Part shown: in pieces, positions 1-8,200 of the stretch
How positions within the stretch are numbered: position 1 is the stretch's first letter
How the letters are laid out: every line of letters starts with the position of its first letter
Origin: Nocardia sp. NRRL S-836
Lineage (GTDB): Bacteria; Actinomycetota; Actinomycetes; Mycobacteriales; Pseudonocardiaceae
DNA length: 64,000 nucleotides
Assembly (NCBI RefSeq): GCF_001279525.1
Contig: NZ_LGDY01000094.1
Location: 104,625-168,624, forward strand
Direction: 5' to 3'
Position numbers and translations under genes: made by a program
Notes under the pieces: model-generated
What the model was told of the DNA's origin: nothing
Database searches by the model: none
The model's input: only the letters and a program-made list of their open reading frames with translations

Positions 1-2
1 TC

Positions 3-629
3 GGCACGACCGCGGACGGCCGCCGGGTCATGGGTTTCCCGCGCGACGGCGGCTACGCGACGAAGGCCGTGGTCGAGCACCCGGTCGAGGTGCCGGACGA
101 CGTGAGCGACCACGCCGCGCTCGCCCTGCTCCTGCAGGGCACCACCGCCGTCGCCGCCATGCGGGCGGCGCGGGTGCGGCCGGGCGACCGCGTGCTGGTC
201 GAGGCGGCGGCCGGTGGTGTGGGCACCCTGCTGGTCCAGCTGGCACACCGGGCGGAGGCCACCGTGCTGGCCGCGTCCAGCAAGGGTGGCATCGGCTACG
301 ACTGGGACGGCCTGGAGCCGGTGGACGTGGTGTTCGAGTCGATCGGCGGCGACGTCGGCCGCAGGGCGTTCGAGCTGCTCAGGGACGGTGTCGGCCGGAT
401 GGTCGTGTTCGGCTTCGCGAGCGGGCAGGCCCTCGACGTCACGGCGAGCGACATCTTCCGCAAGGGGGTCGGCGTGCTGGGCCTGCCGCGGGACGTCTCA
501 CCGCTGGAGGCCCTCGGCCTGGGCCTCGAACCGGTGGTGGGCGACGTCTACACCCTCGACGCCATCGCCGAGGCGCACAGGGCACTGGAGTCCCGGACGA
601 CGACGGGCAAGCTCATCGCGCGACCGTGA
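3..629 (+). CDS. MDR-family (quinone oxidoreductase-like) dehydrogenase, 5' end outside window
   Basis: The frame is already open at the left edge (G-T-T-A-D-G-R-R) and runs about 208 codons to TGA at 627-629. The AAAGGVGTLLVQLA stretch is the dinucleotide-binding glycine motif of medium-chain dehydrogenase/reductases, and the C-terminal TTTGKLIARP is the usual end of NADPH:quinone reductase-type members. The segment between the glycine motif and the C-terminal half looks shorter than usual. The N-terminal catalytic domain is not in the window, so substrate and zinc dependence cannot be judged. The 3' end overlaps the convergent P450 by 17 nt. Confidence 0.8.
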   Translation, partial: GTTADGRRVMGFPRDGGYATKAVVEHPVEVPDDVSDHAALALLLQGTTAVAAMRAARVRPGDRVLVEAAAGGVGTLLVQLAHRAEATVLAASSKGGIGYDWDGLEPVDVVFESIGGDVGRRAFELLRDGVGRMVVFGFASGQALDVTASDIFRKGVGVLGLPRDVSPLEALGLGLEPVVGDVYTLDAIAEAHRALESRTTTGKLIARP

Positions 630-1683
630 CCGACTTCGGCGCGCGGAACGACAGCAGGGTCAGCCACTCCGGTTCGTCGCCGGCGAGCCGGAGTGAGGGC
701 TCCCGCTCGGCCACGGTCCGCAGCACCACCGCCGCCTCCAGCCGGGCCAGCCCCGCGCCGAGGCAGAAGTGCCGGCCGTAGCCGAACGCCAGGTGCTTCG
801 GGTCGTTCTCCTTGCCGCTCAACAACAACACGAGCTCCGCACCGGCCGGAACGCGCACACCGGACAGCACGACCTCACGCGCCGTGAGCCGCCGCCACGT
901 CACCACGGGCGTCTCGGTCCGCAGCACGTCCTCCACGAACGCCTCCGCCACCCCCGGCAGCGGCAGCCGCTCCCACAGCTCGCGGTCCCGCAACGCCCGC
1001 CGCAACGCCGTGGACAGCAGCTGGGTCGTGGTCTCCTGGCCGGCGATCAGCAGGAAGTAGCAGAGTCCGGCGGAGTCCTCCGCAGACACACCGGCGTCGG
1101 CCAGCGCGCGGAACAGCACGCCCTCACGGGCCTCGTACCGCTTGACCAGCCACTGGTGGAACGCGCCGACGTCGTCGACCAGCTCCAGCTGCCGCTCCGT
1201 GGTGATGTCGCCCCAGAAGAACTCCAGCGACCCCGTGCTCCACCGCTTGAGCGTCGGGATGTCCACGTCCTCCAGCCCGAGGAGGTCCATCAGCACGATC
1301 GCCGGCAGGTCCCAGGCCAGCGACGCCACGAGATCTGAGCCACCCAGCCGTTCCAGAGCGAGAGCGCGGATGCGAGGCTCCGCAGCGGCGACCCGAGCCG
1401 GTGTGAAGAACGACGCGACCAGCCGCCGCAGCTCAGCGTGCGACGCGGATCCGTTGTTCGCGAGCGTCGGCGGGAGCGAGAACCGGGCCCTGACCAGGGC
1501 GCGCAGCGCGGCAGGCGCGACCGGCGTGACGGCGGTCAGGGCGTTGTCCGGCAGGTAGGTCATCGGGTCGGCGAGCACCGCGCGCACGTCGGCGTAGGAC
1601 GACACCACCCAGCGGCCGTCGCAGAACTGGACCGGTGCGGTCAGCTCGGCGCGCGTGAAGGTGAACAGGTCCACGAGCGGCAC
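613..1683 (-). CDS. Short cytochrome P450 (356 aa), possibly degraded
   Basis: The heme-binding motif FGYGRHFCLGAGLARLE near the C-terminus and the I-helix AGQETTTQ identify a bacterial class I P450, a monooxygenase needing external ferredoxin. It is about 45 residues short of the usual 400. The N-terminus begins at the beta-1 region, and an in-frame TGA a short way upstream of the GTG at 1683 blocks extension. The loop before the heme motif reads LLLSGKENDPKHLAFG, where relatives carry about 15 more residues (the N-R-D-P...F-P-D-P-D-R-F segment). Conserved frame and motifs suggest a folded protein, but the missing loop makes activity uncertain. The gene starts 28 nt from the divergent bioF, so the two share a very short promoter region. 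Confidence 0.75.
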   Translation of the reverse strand: MPLVDLFTFTRAELTAPVQFCDGRWVVSSYADVRAVLADPMTYLPDNALTAVTPVAPAALRALVRARFSLPPTLANNGSASHAELRRLVASFFTPARVAAAEPRIRALALERLGGSDLVASLAWDLPAIVLMDLLGLEDVDIPTLKRWSTGSLEFFWGDITTERQLELVDDVGAFHQWLVKRYEAREGVLFRALADAGVSAEDSAGLCYFLLIAGQETTTQLLSTALRRALRDRELWERLPLPGVAEAFVEDVLRTETPVVTWRRLTAREVVLSGVRVPAGAELVLLLSGKENDPKHLAFGYGRHFCLGAGLARLEAAVVLRTVAEREPSLRLAGDEPEWLTLLSFRAPKSVTVAR

Positions 1684-1711
1684 GCTAGTCGGCGGATGGG
1701 AGACTCAGGCG

Positions 1712-2911
1712 GTGAGCGTGAGCACAACTGAGGCGTTGTCCAGTGGTGGTGAGGCGACGTTCGACTGGATCGACGTCCGCGCTGAGGCACGTGCCAAGGC
1801 GGGTCTGGCACGGCGCCTGCGTCCGCGGCAGGCCGACTCGACGGACCTCGACCTGGCGAGCAACGACTACCTGGGCCTCGCGCGGGACAAGCGGGTCGCC
1901 GGGGCGGCCGCCGCCGCGACGCTCAAGTGGGGCGCGGGTTCCACGGGTTCGCGCCTGGTCACGGGGTCGACGGAGCTGCACGCCGAGCTGGAGTACGAGC
2001 TCGCGAACTTCTGCGGCAGCCAGTCGGCGCTGGTGTTCTCCAGCGGCTACGCGGCGAACCTCGGCGTGCTCACCGCGCTCACCGGTCCCGGCACGGCGAT
2101 CGTCGCCGACCAGCACATCCACGCCTCGCTGATCGACGGCACGCGGCTGTCCAAGGCGGACGTCGTGGTCGCCGAGCACTGCAACGTCGGCAAGGTGCGG
2201 CACGCGCTGGAGACGCGCGGCAAGCGGCGCGCGATCGTAGTGACCGACTCGGTGTTCTCCGTGGACGGTGACATCGCCCCGCTCGCGGAACTGCACGAGG
2301 CGTGCCGCGCGAACGGGGCCGCGCTCGTGGTCGACGACGCGCACGGCCTCGGTGTCGTGGGTCCCGGTGGCCGTGGCGCGGTCGCGGAGGCAGGGATCGT
2401 CAGGGCGCCGGACGTGATCACGACGCTGACGCTCAGCAAGTCGCTGGGCGCCCAGGGCGGCGCGGTGCTCGGCCCGAGCCGGGTCATCAAGCACCTCGTC
2501 GACACGGCGCGCACGTTCATCTTCGACACCGGACTGGCGCCGAGCAGCGTCGCCGCCGCGCTCGCCGCGATCAAGATCCTGCGCGAGGAGCCGGACCGCG
2601 CCGAGCGGGCGCTGACGGTGGCGCACGACCTGAGCTTCCGGCTGAAGGAGGCCGGGTTCGCGGTCAGCACGCCGACCGCCGCGGTGGTGAGCGTGCGGGC
2701 GCCGTCGCCGGATCAGGCGTTCCGGTGGGCGGAGGCCTGTCGCGCCGCCGGTGTGGTCGTCGGCTGCTTCCGGCCGCCGTCGGTGCCGGACCAGATCTCC
2801 CGGCTGCGGCTCACCGCGCGCGCCGACCTGACCGAGGCCGAGATCGAGCGCGCGGTGCGCGTGATCACGGAGTGCGCCGCATCCGCAGGTGTGGAATCCC
2901 GTCCTCGATGA
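1712..2911 (+). CDS. bioF: 8-amino-7-oxononanoate synthase
   Basis: A 399-aa fold-type I PLP enzyme of the alpha-oxoamine synthase family, which condenses pimeloyl thioester with L-alanine in biotin synthesis. Landmarks are SNDYLGL near residue 50, DDAHGLG (Asp209, His211), and the PLP-binding lysine in TLSKSLGAQGG (Lys243). GTG at 1712 is preferred because GGGAG lies about 10 nt upstream; the frame is also open further upstream, but inside the divergent P450. No other biotin gene is visible here, so 2-amino-3-ketobutyrate ligase or a secondary-metabolism paralogue remains possible. The 3' end overlaps the convergent GNAT gene by 47 nt. Confidence 0.85.
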   Translation: MSVSTTEALSSGGEATFDWIDVRAEARAKAGLARRLRPRQADSTDLDLASNDYLGLARDKRVAGAAAAATLKWGAGSTGSRLVTGSTELHAELEYELANFCGSQSALVFSSGYAANLGVLTALTGPGTAIVADQHIHASLIDGTRLSKADVVVAEHCNVGKVRHALETRGKRRAIVVTDSVFSVDGDIAPLAELHEACRANGAALVVDDAHGLGVVGPGGRGAVAEAGIVRAPDVITTLTLSKSLGAQGGAVLGPSRVIKHLVDTARTFIFDTGLAPSSVAAALAAIKILREEPDRAERALTVAHDLSFRLKEAGFAVSTPTAAVVSVRAPSPDQAFRWAEACRAAGVVVGCFRPPSVPDQISRLRLTARADLTEAEIERAVRVITECAASAGVESRPR

Positions 2912-3323
2912 ACTCCGCGCCCTCCGGCACGAACCCGAACGACGCGTAGAAGTCCACGACGTAGGTCTGCGCGTCGAGCACGCACGGCGCGGTGCCGACG
3001 TCGACGAGCGCCGCCTGCATGAGGCGGCGGCTGAAGCCACGGCCGCGCGCCATCCGCGCGGTCACCACGCGGCCGATGCGGAACGACGCGCCGGGTTCCT
3101 CGGTGAGCCGCAGGTAGGCGAGCGGTTCGTGCGTTCCCTCGGCCTCCAGCCAGAAGTGCCGTGTCCCCTGGTCGAGATCACGGCCGTCCACGTCGGCGTA
3201 GACGCAGTTCTGCTCGACGACGAAGACGTCCTGCCGCAGCCGCAGGACCGCGTAGAGCTGGGCGGGACTCAGGTCGAGCCCCCACTGCCTGCGCAGGGTG
3301 GCCGGAATCGGTGTGGTTCGCAC
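2865..3323 (-). CDS. GNAT N-acetyltransferase, ElaA-like
   Basis: This 152-aa protein begins with the ElaA-type pattern (L-Y-A-V-L-R-L-R-Q-D-V-F-V-V-E-Q) and carries the acetyl-CoA binding loop as V-V-T-A-R-M-A-R-G-R-G-F-S-R-R-L-M near residues 88-104. The usual final F-Y-x-x-F-G-F strand is present as DFYASFGFVPEG. Its substrate is unknown; ElaA relatives are single-domain cytosolic acetyltransferases. It converges on bioF with a 47-nt coding overlap and ends 13 nt before the downstream-coded protease gene on the same strand begins at 4068-3337, so the two may not share a message. Confidence 0.8.
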   Translation of the reverse strand: MRTTPIPATLRRQWGLDLSPAQLYAVLRLRQDVFVVEQNCVYADVDGRDLDQGTRHFWLEAEGTHEPLAYLRLTEEPGASFRIGRVVTARMARGRGFSRRLMQAALVDVGTAPCVLDAQTYVVDFYASFGFVPEGAEFIEDGIPHLRMRRTP

Positions 3324-3336
3324 CGGACCTTGGATA

Positions 3337-4068
3337 TCAGAAGCCGACGGTCGACCGGTAGTGAGCCAGGCGCGTGTAGACGCCCGGCTCGTCCGGCCGC
3401 GCGCATCCCCGCCCGTACGACACGACCCCGGCCAGCCGGCCCTTCACGACCAGCGGCCCGCCCGAGTCGCCGGTGCACGCGTCCCGCCCGCCGCGACCGG
3501 CGCACAGCATCGCGCCCGCCCGGTAGTCCGGCTCCTTCGCCGCGCACTCGCCGTCGGACAGGATCGGCACCGTCACCTTGCGCAACGACATCGCGGGCCG
3601 GTCGGTCTCCGACGTGCGGCCCCAGCCGAGCACGACACCGCTCTCACCGGCGTCGCCCAGCGCGATCGTGGGGTACGGCAGCCGGCGGTCGAGCGTCAGC
3701 ACCGCCACGTCGTCGCCCTGCGTGACCTCTTTGAAGTCGGGGTGGCGCCACACGTGCGTGACCGCCGCCTCGACGCCCTCGGTCGTGCGCAGGTCGGTGC
3801 GGCCCGCGACCACCCGCATCTGTTCGGCCGGCCGCGGGGTGCGACCGGCGACCCCCTTCACCGACGCGCAGTGCGCGGCCGTCATGACCTTGTCGGGGGC
3901 CACGAGCGCACCGCCGCAGAACAGCTGACCGTCCGGGGTGGTGATCGCCACAACCCACGGGGTGTCGGCCACCCGCGCGGGTGTCCCCCCGACGATCGCA
4001 TCGGCCGGTGCCGCACCGCTGACCAGCGTGATCGCCGCTGCGAGCACGGCACACCGCTTACCCCTCAC
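3337..4068 (-). CDS. Secreted trypsin-like serine protease (S1 family)
   Basis: A 243-aa precursor. GTG at 4068 is chosen because GAGGAG lies 7 nt upstream and a clean Sec signal peptide follows (basic VRGKR, hydrophobic core, cut near A-D-A). The mature chain begins IVGGTPA, the classic zymogen-activated N-terminus. The triad is His66 (TAAHC), Asp120 (GDDVAVL) and Ser202 (TGDSGGP). Paired cysteines fit an extracellular S1 fold. A related but distinct protease lies at 5376-6167 on the same strand, with a LysE exporter and a GNAT gene between them, so the pair is probably an old duplication. Confidence 0.9.
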   Translation of the reverse strand: MRGKRCAVLAAAITLVSGAAPADAIVGGTPARVADTPWVVAITTPDGQLFCGGALVAPDKVMTAAHCASVKGVAGRTPRPAEQMRVVAGRTDLRTTEGVEAAVTHVWRHPDFKEVTQGDDVAVLTLDRRLPYPTIALGDAGESGVVLGWGRTSETDRPAMSLRKVTVPILSDGECAAKEPDYRAGAMLCAGRGGRDACTGDSGGPLVVKGRLAGVVSYGRGCARPDEPGVYTRLAHYRSTVGF

Positions 4069-4216
4069 GGGCCACTCCTCGTTGCGCCAGGTGGACGACT
4101 GGTCACCAACCGTAGCGAGCACGTCAGGACGGCGTCAAAACCGGAGATTCTGGTGTTAGAGTCCCGTCGGGCCGAAGATTTTGCGGCCAGTGGTGTAGCT
4201 CACGGGGGTATGTACG

Positions 4217-4825
4217 GTGTTGTTCGACTTCGGCCAGGTTCCGGCCTTCCTCATCGCGTGCGCGGTCGTCATCGTGACCCCCGGTGTCGACGCGTTCCTG
4301 CTCCTGCGCACGTCACTGCGCTCGGGAGTGCGGTCAGGCCTGCTCGCGCTGGCCGGCATCCACACGGCCGCGGCCGCCCAGGTCGCACTGGTGATCTCGG
4401 GCCTGGGCGTGGTGCTCGCGCGGTACCCGATGGTGCTCACGGCGTTGCGCTGGATCGGCGCCGGCTACCTGCTCTACCTGGCGGTTTCCATCGCTCGCGG
4501 ACTCGTGAAGCGGGGCGCGGAGGCACCCGAGGAGGTCATGAGCGACCGGCCGTTCCGGCAGGGCTTCCTGACCAACATCACGAACCCGAAGATGATCCTC
4601 TTCGCGCTGGCGTTCCTGCCGCAGTTCATCGGATCAGGTGAACCGGCACCGCAGCTCGCGATGCTGGCGGTGGTGTTCCTCGGACTGGCCGCCGTATGGG
4701 AGCTGATGATCGTGCTGGCCGCCTCACGGGTGGCCGGGCGGTTGCGCCGGCCCGGTGTCACGACCGCGCTCGACGTGGTGTGCGCCGCCGTCTTCTTCAC
4801 GATGTCGATCGGCCTCGTCGTCTGA
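4217..4825 (+). CDS. LysE/RhtB family amino-acid exporter
   Basis: A 202-aa integral membrane protein with the family start (short N-terminus, P-A-F-L-I-A-C-A-V-V-I-V-T-P-G-V-D) and the conserved N-P-K-M-I-L-F-A-L-A-F-L-P-Q segment near residues 124-137. Five or six membrane spans are visible. The family exports basic amino acids, homoserine or threonine; the substrate here is unknown. A TAGAGT hexamer at 4156-4161 could be its -10 element. Its last 102 nt overlap the convergent GNAT gene. Confidence 0.85.
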   Translation: MLFDFGQVPAFLIACAVVIVTPGVDAFLLLRTSLRSGVRSGLLALAGIHTAAAAQVALVISGLGVVLARYPMVLTALRWIGAGYLLYLAVSIARGLVKRGAEAPEEVMSDRPFRQGFLTNITNPKMILFALAFLPQFIGSGEPAPQLAMLAVVFLGLAAVWELMIVLAASRVAGRLRRPGVTTALDVVCAAVFFTMSIGLVV

Positions 4826-5287
4826 GCGCACGGTGGCGCGCCGCGTGCCGTTGATCCAGACGCGCAGCCTCGGCAGCACCCGGCCGGGGATCGACCCCGA
4901 CGGCGACTCACCGATGCGCTCGGCACCCATCCGCAGGTAGAACCCCTCGGCGTACGGGTCGGCATCGATGTCGAGGTACTCGTAGCCGGCGGCCGAGGCC
5001 ACGGCGTGGTCCCACAGCACGCGGCCGAGCCCGGTGCCGATCACACCCGGCGCGACCCACAGGTCGGTGAGCTCACCGGCCGGTGGCGTCCCGCCGATGC
5101 CGTAGCAGCCGAGCACCACGCCGTCCCGCTCGGCGATCACGAACCGCTCCAGGTCGCCGGGCCGGACGGTGAGCTCGTCGCGGACGGCCGCCAGAAACGC
5201 CGCGTCGTAGGGCCAGTGCGCCTTGGCCGCCCGCACGAGCGCGGTCAGCACGCCCGCCTCGTCCGGCCGGGCCCGTCGCAGTGTCAC
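4724..5287 (-). CDS. GNAT N-acetyltransferase
   Basis: About 187 aa starting from GTG at 5287 (V-T-L-R-R-A-R-P-D-E), the typical GNAT opening; a GTG 21 nt upstream is equally open. The acetyl-CoA loop is W-V-A-P-G-V-I-G-T-G-L-G-R-V-L-W near residues 75-90, and the final sheet is A-E-G-F-Y-L-R-M-G-A-E. After the normal end of the fold (R-L-R-V-W-I) the frame continues for about 40 charged residues lying wholly inside the convergent exporter gene. That tail may be a non-functional read-on after loss of the original stop. Substrate unknown. Confidence 0.75.
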   Translation of the reverse strand: MTLRRARPDEAGVLTALVRAAKAHWPYDAAFLAAVRDELTVRPGDLERFVIAERDGVVLGCYGIGGTPPAGELTDLWVAPGVIGTGLGRVLWDHAVASAAGYEYLDIDADPYAEGFYLRMGAERIGESPSGSIPGRVLPRLRVWINGTRRATVRSDDEADRHREEDGGAHHVERGRDTGPAQPPGHP

Positions 5288-5375
5288 CACCGGCCCAGGC
5301 TGGCACACCGCCGGAGCTCACCACGACCGGATTCGCCGCCGGGCCGTCACGCACCCGGACGACGGCCACGGGACG

Positions 5376-6167
5376 TCACGGCTTGGGTTCGGCGACCGCG
5401 GGCGGCACCACGCCCAGGACCGGGTGCAGGTCGTCCGCGTACCGGCCGACCCGGACGTACACCCCCGGCTTGCCCCTGCGCGCACAGCCCTCGCCCCACG
5501 AGGTGACGCCGACGAGCTTGCCCCCGGCGACGACCGGCCCGCCCGAGTCGCCCTGGCAGGTGTCGACCTTGCCCTCGGGGTAGCCGGCGCAGAACATGTC
5601 CGCCCGCACGAACTGCGGGTACGCCTCGGAGCAGGTGGTGTCGGGCAGCACCGGGACCGTGGCCTGCATCAGGTAGCGGGAGGTCCGGCCGTTCTCGCTG
5701 GTGCGGCCCCAGCCGAACGCCTGCAGCTGCGTGCCGGGCTGGTAGAGGTCCCGGTCGGCCGCCTCCGCGATGGGCAGCGGGGTGTACGGCAGCGCCTCCT
5801 TCAGGGTCAGCACCGCGAGGTCCTCGCCCTGGTCTGCGGCCACGTACCTGCTGTGGACCCAGACCTTGGCCGGGACGGCGACCACGCCCTCGGTGCTCCT
5901 CTTGTCCTCCCGGCCGGCGACGACGCGCAGCGAGGACGCGGAGCGGCCGATGGCGCAGTGGGCCGCGGTCAGCACCTTCGTCGGGGCGACGAGCGTGCCG
6001 CCGCAGAACTGGTAGCCGTTCGGGTCGGTCAGGTAGACCACCCACGGGGTGGTCACGATGTCGGCCCGCTCGCCGCCGACGATCCGTTCGTCGGCGGCGG
6101 TGGCGGTACCCGGTGTGCAGATCGCTGTGCAGATCAGAGCCAGTAGCGCAACGGCGAGTCGCTTCAT
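5376..6167 (-). CDS. Secreted trypsin-like serine protease (S1 family)
   Basis: A 263-aa precursor with a signal peptide (MKRLAVALLALICTAICT, cut near A-T-A-A) and a short propeptide before RIVGGERA. The triad is His70 (TAAHC), Asp117 (GEDLAVL) and Ser208 (QGDSGGP). It keeps the S1 disulfide cysteines and is close in size to the protease at 3337-4068, which suggests paralogues. The Arg before IVGG suggests activation by a trypsin-like cut. The gene sits alone between a GNAT gene and the M48 peptidase, all read leftward. Confidence 0.9.
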   Translation of the reverse strand: MKRLAVALLALICTAICTPGTATAADERIVGGERADIVTTPWVVYLTDPNGYQFCGGTLVAPTKVLTAAHCAIGRSASSLRVVAGREDKRSTEGVVAVPAKVWVHSRYVAADQGEDLAVLTLKEALPYTPLPIAEAADRDLYQPGTQLQAFGWGRTSENGRTSRYLMQATVPVLPDTTCSEAYPQFVRADMFCAGYPEGKVDTCQGDSGGPVVAGGKLVGVTSWGEGCARRGKPGVYVRVGRYADDLHPVLGVVPPAVAEPKP

Positions 6168-6182
6168 GACTCCAGATGGTAG

Positions 6183-7202
6183 CTACTCCGCTGCTCCATT
6201 TGGAGCAAACTTGCTCCACATCTTTCCCGCCGCGCCCACGACGGTCTCGCCGATGTCGTTGATGGTCTTGATCAGCGGGTCGGCGGAGTTGCTCATCGAG
6301 TCGCGGTAGGAGCGCGCCGCGCCCAAGATGTCGTCGGTGAGGTTGTCGGTCGGGCGGTCGTCCTCGCGGCGCGGGTAGGTGCCGGTGAGGATCTCGCGGT
6401 ACTCCTCGCTCGCGGCCCAGCGCTGCAGCTCGGCGGCCCTGACCACGGCCAGCGGGTGCGAGCGGCGCTCGTTGTCCAGCAGCTTCAGGATGCTGTCGCG
6501 GATGTCCTCGCCCTCGTACTCCTTGGCCTGTTCGAGGAACGCGGCGATGTCGACCTGGCCGCCGATGTCGCCGGCGAACGCGAGGTGCACGCGCAGCGCG
6601 GCCTGGGGGTCCTGGCACGCGAGCAGACCGGCCCGGTCGCAGGACAGCTCGGTCTTGCGCTGCCACTCGTAGAGCGCGGCGATGACCGCGCGCATGGCGA
6701 ACGCGCCCGCCGGCATCCAGCCCAGCGCGTACTGCAGGTTGAGCAGGCGCTCCAGGATGGTGTTGTAGAGCCCGTGGCCCGACATCGCGTGGCCGGTCTC
6801 GTGGCCGATGGCGAACCGCAGCTCCTCGCGGTCGAACCGCTCGACGAGCCCGGAGTTCAGCACGATGAACGGTTTGTCGATGCCGCGGGTGTACGCGTTG
6901 ACCTCCGGCGAGTGCCGGACGTAGAGCTCGGGTGCCTCCTCGAGGTCGAACGCCGCCGCGACCTCGTTGCGCAGCCGGTGCAGGTCCGGGTACTGCTTGG
7001 GACCCACGCGCACCGAGGACGCGACCTGGACCAGGCGTTCGCCCCGCTCGGAGAACGCCGCCGCGACCGCCTTGATGATCGGTCCCACGGCTGGCACGGC
7101 GCGGAGCACGGCGAGCGCGCCCCGGTCGGCCGGGTGTTCGTAGGCGCGCGGGCTGATCCCCGGGAAGCGCACGCGCGATGACTGCTCGATATCCCCCGTC
7201 AC
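6183..7202 (-). CDS. M48 family zinc metallopeptidase
   Basis: A 339-aa protein if started at GTG 7202. The zinc motif HETGH begins at about His134, and the third-ligand region is K-T-E-L-S-C-D-R-A-G, the form seen in actinobacterial M48 proteins that carry the S-x-D-R-A-G signature. The hydrophobic stretches around the motif are modest, so it may be cytosolic or peripherally membrane bound. Start choice: a TAACCT hexamer lies at 7210-7215, exactly 7 nt before GTG 7202, which would give a leaderless message; an upstream GTG at 7220 is also open. It is divergent from the hydrolase at 7273. Confidence 0.82.
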   Translation of the reverse strand: MTGDIEQSSRVRFPGISPRAYEHPADRGALAVLRAVPAVGPIIKAVAAAFSERGERLVQVASSVRVGPKQYPDLHRLRNEVAAAFDLEEAPELYVRHSPEVNAYTRGIDKPFIVLNSGLVERFDREELRFAIGHETGHAMSGHGLYNTILERLLNLQYALGWMPAGAFAMRAVIAALYEWQRKTELSCDRAGLLACQDPQAALRVHLAFAGDIGGQVDIAAFLEQAKEYEGEDIRDSILKLLDNERRSHPLAVVRAAELQRWAASEEYREILTGTYPRREDDRPTDNLTDDILGAARSYRDSMSNSADPLIKTINDIGETVVGAAGKMWSKFAPNGAAE

Positions 7203-7209
7203 GCCGTCC

Positions 7210-7215
7210 AGGTTA
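7210..7215 (-). promoter_or_regulatory. Probable -10 element for leaderless M48 transcript
   Basis: TAACCT on the minus strand followed by 7 nt and GTG at 7202. The same arrangement occurs before the leader ORF at 13724 and the TetR gene at 46341. No recognisable -35 is visible. Confidence 0.45.
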
Positions 7216-7272
7216 GACACGATCCGGACGCGGGTGCGCGGATTCGACGGTTCGGGGAGGCAAACTGGCGCC

Positions 7273-8166
7273 GTGAGCGACGAAGACACCACGGTTCTGC
7301 CGTTGCGCGGCGGGGCCTCCGCGACCCTGGTCCGCAGGCGTGCCGCCCAGGCCGGGCGCGGCGCGATCCTCTACGTGCACGGGTTCGCCGACTACTTCTT
7401 CCAGGAGCACGTCGCCGCGCACTTCACCGCGCAGGGCTACGACTTCTACGCGGTGGACCTGCGCGGCTACGGGCGTTCGTTGCGCGAGGGCGAGGTGCCG
7501 AACTACACGGCCGACATGGCGGTGTACTACGAGGAGATCGACGCGGCGATCGCGGTGGTGCGCGAGGAGCACTCGCGGGTGGTGCTGATGGGGCACTCGA
7601 CGGGTGGGCTCACGACGTCGTTGTGGGCGCACGAGCGCCGTGACAGCGACCTGATCGACGCGCTGGTGCTGAACAGCCCGTGGCTGGACGTGGTCGAGCC
7701 GCCACCGCTGCGGCGGGTGGTGCGGCTGCTCGGCAAGGTCGCGCCGTCGTTGCAGATCCGCCGCGGGCTGGGTGACGCCTACGGCGCGTCGATCCACTCC
7801 TCCCGCAACGGCGAGTGGGACTTCGACGTGCGGTGGAAGCCGCTGGCCGGGTTCCCGGTGCGGGCCGGGTGGATCCGGGCGGTCCTGCTGGCGCAGGAGA
7901 AGGTGCACGCCGGGCTCGACGTGCGCGTGCCGGTGCTCGTGCTGCACTCCGACCGCAGCGTGCTGAACGCTCGCGAGTGGACGGAGGAGGTCTCGAAGGC
8001 CGACGCGGTGCTCGACGTCGAGGGCATGCGCAGGTGGGGCCCGAAGATCGGCAGCCGGGTGCGGGTCGTCGAGGTCAAGGCCGGATTGCACGACCTGTTC
8101 CTGTCACCGGAACCGGTGCGCGCGGCGGCGCTGGCGGAGGTCGACGCGTTCCTCGAAACGGCTTGA
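7273..8166 (+). CDS. Alpha/beta hydrolase, serine aminopeptidase/monoacylglycerol lipase type
   Basis: A 297-aa protein starting at GTG 7273, with GGGGAGG about 12 nt upstream. Core features are the oxyanion-region HGFADYFFQEH near residue 36, the nucleophile elbow GHSTGG (Ser109), and a late LHDLFLSPEPV holding the candidate catalytic His. The pattern matches the S33/hydrolase_4 group, which includes monoacylglycerol lipases and esterases. The substrate cannot be assigned. It is divergent from the M48 peptidase and is followed by the ABC exporter after 34 nt, so co-transcription with the exporter is possible. Confidence 0.85.
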   Translation: MSDEDTTVLPLRGGASATLVRRRAAQAGRGAILYVHGFADYFFQEHVAAHFTAQGYDFYAVDLRGYGRSLREGEVPNYTADMAVYYEEIDAAIAVVREEHSRVVLMGHSTGGLTTSLWAHERRDSDLIDALVLNSPWLDVVEPPPLRRVVRLLGKVAPSLQIRRGLGDAYGASIHSSRNGEWDFDVRWKPLAGFPVRAGWIRAVLLAQEKVHAGLDVRVPVLVLHSDRSVLNAREWTEEVSKADAVLDVEGMRRWGPKIGSRVRVVEVKAGLHDLFLSPEPVRAAALAEVDAFLETA

Positions 8167-8200
8167 CCTCGACAGAGGTGGAGGTTCGAGACTGGGCGTC

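Noticed and set aside
613..1683. Calling the first P450 a definite pseudogene
   Set aside because: Although short, the frame is intact, has no internal stop and keeps the I-helix and heme motif, so a functional minimal form cannot be excluded.
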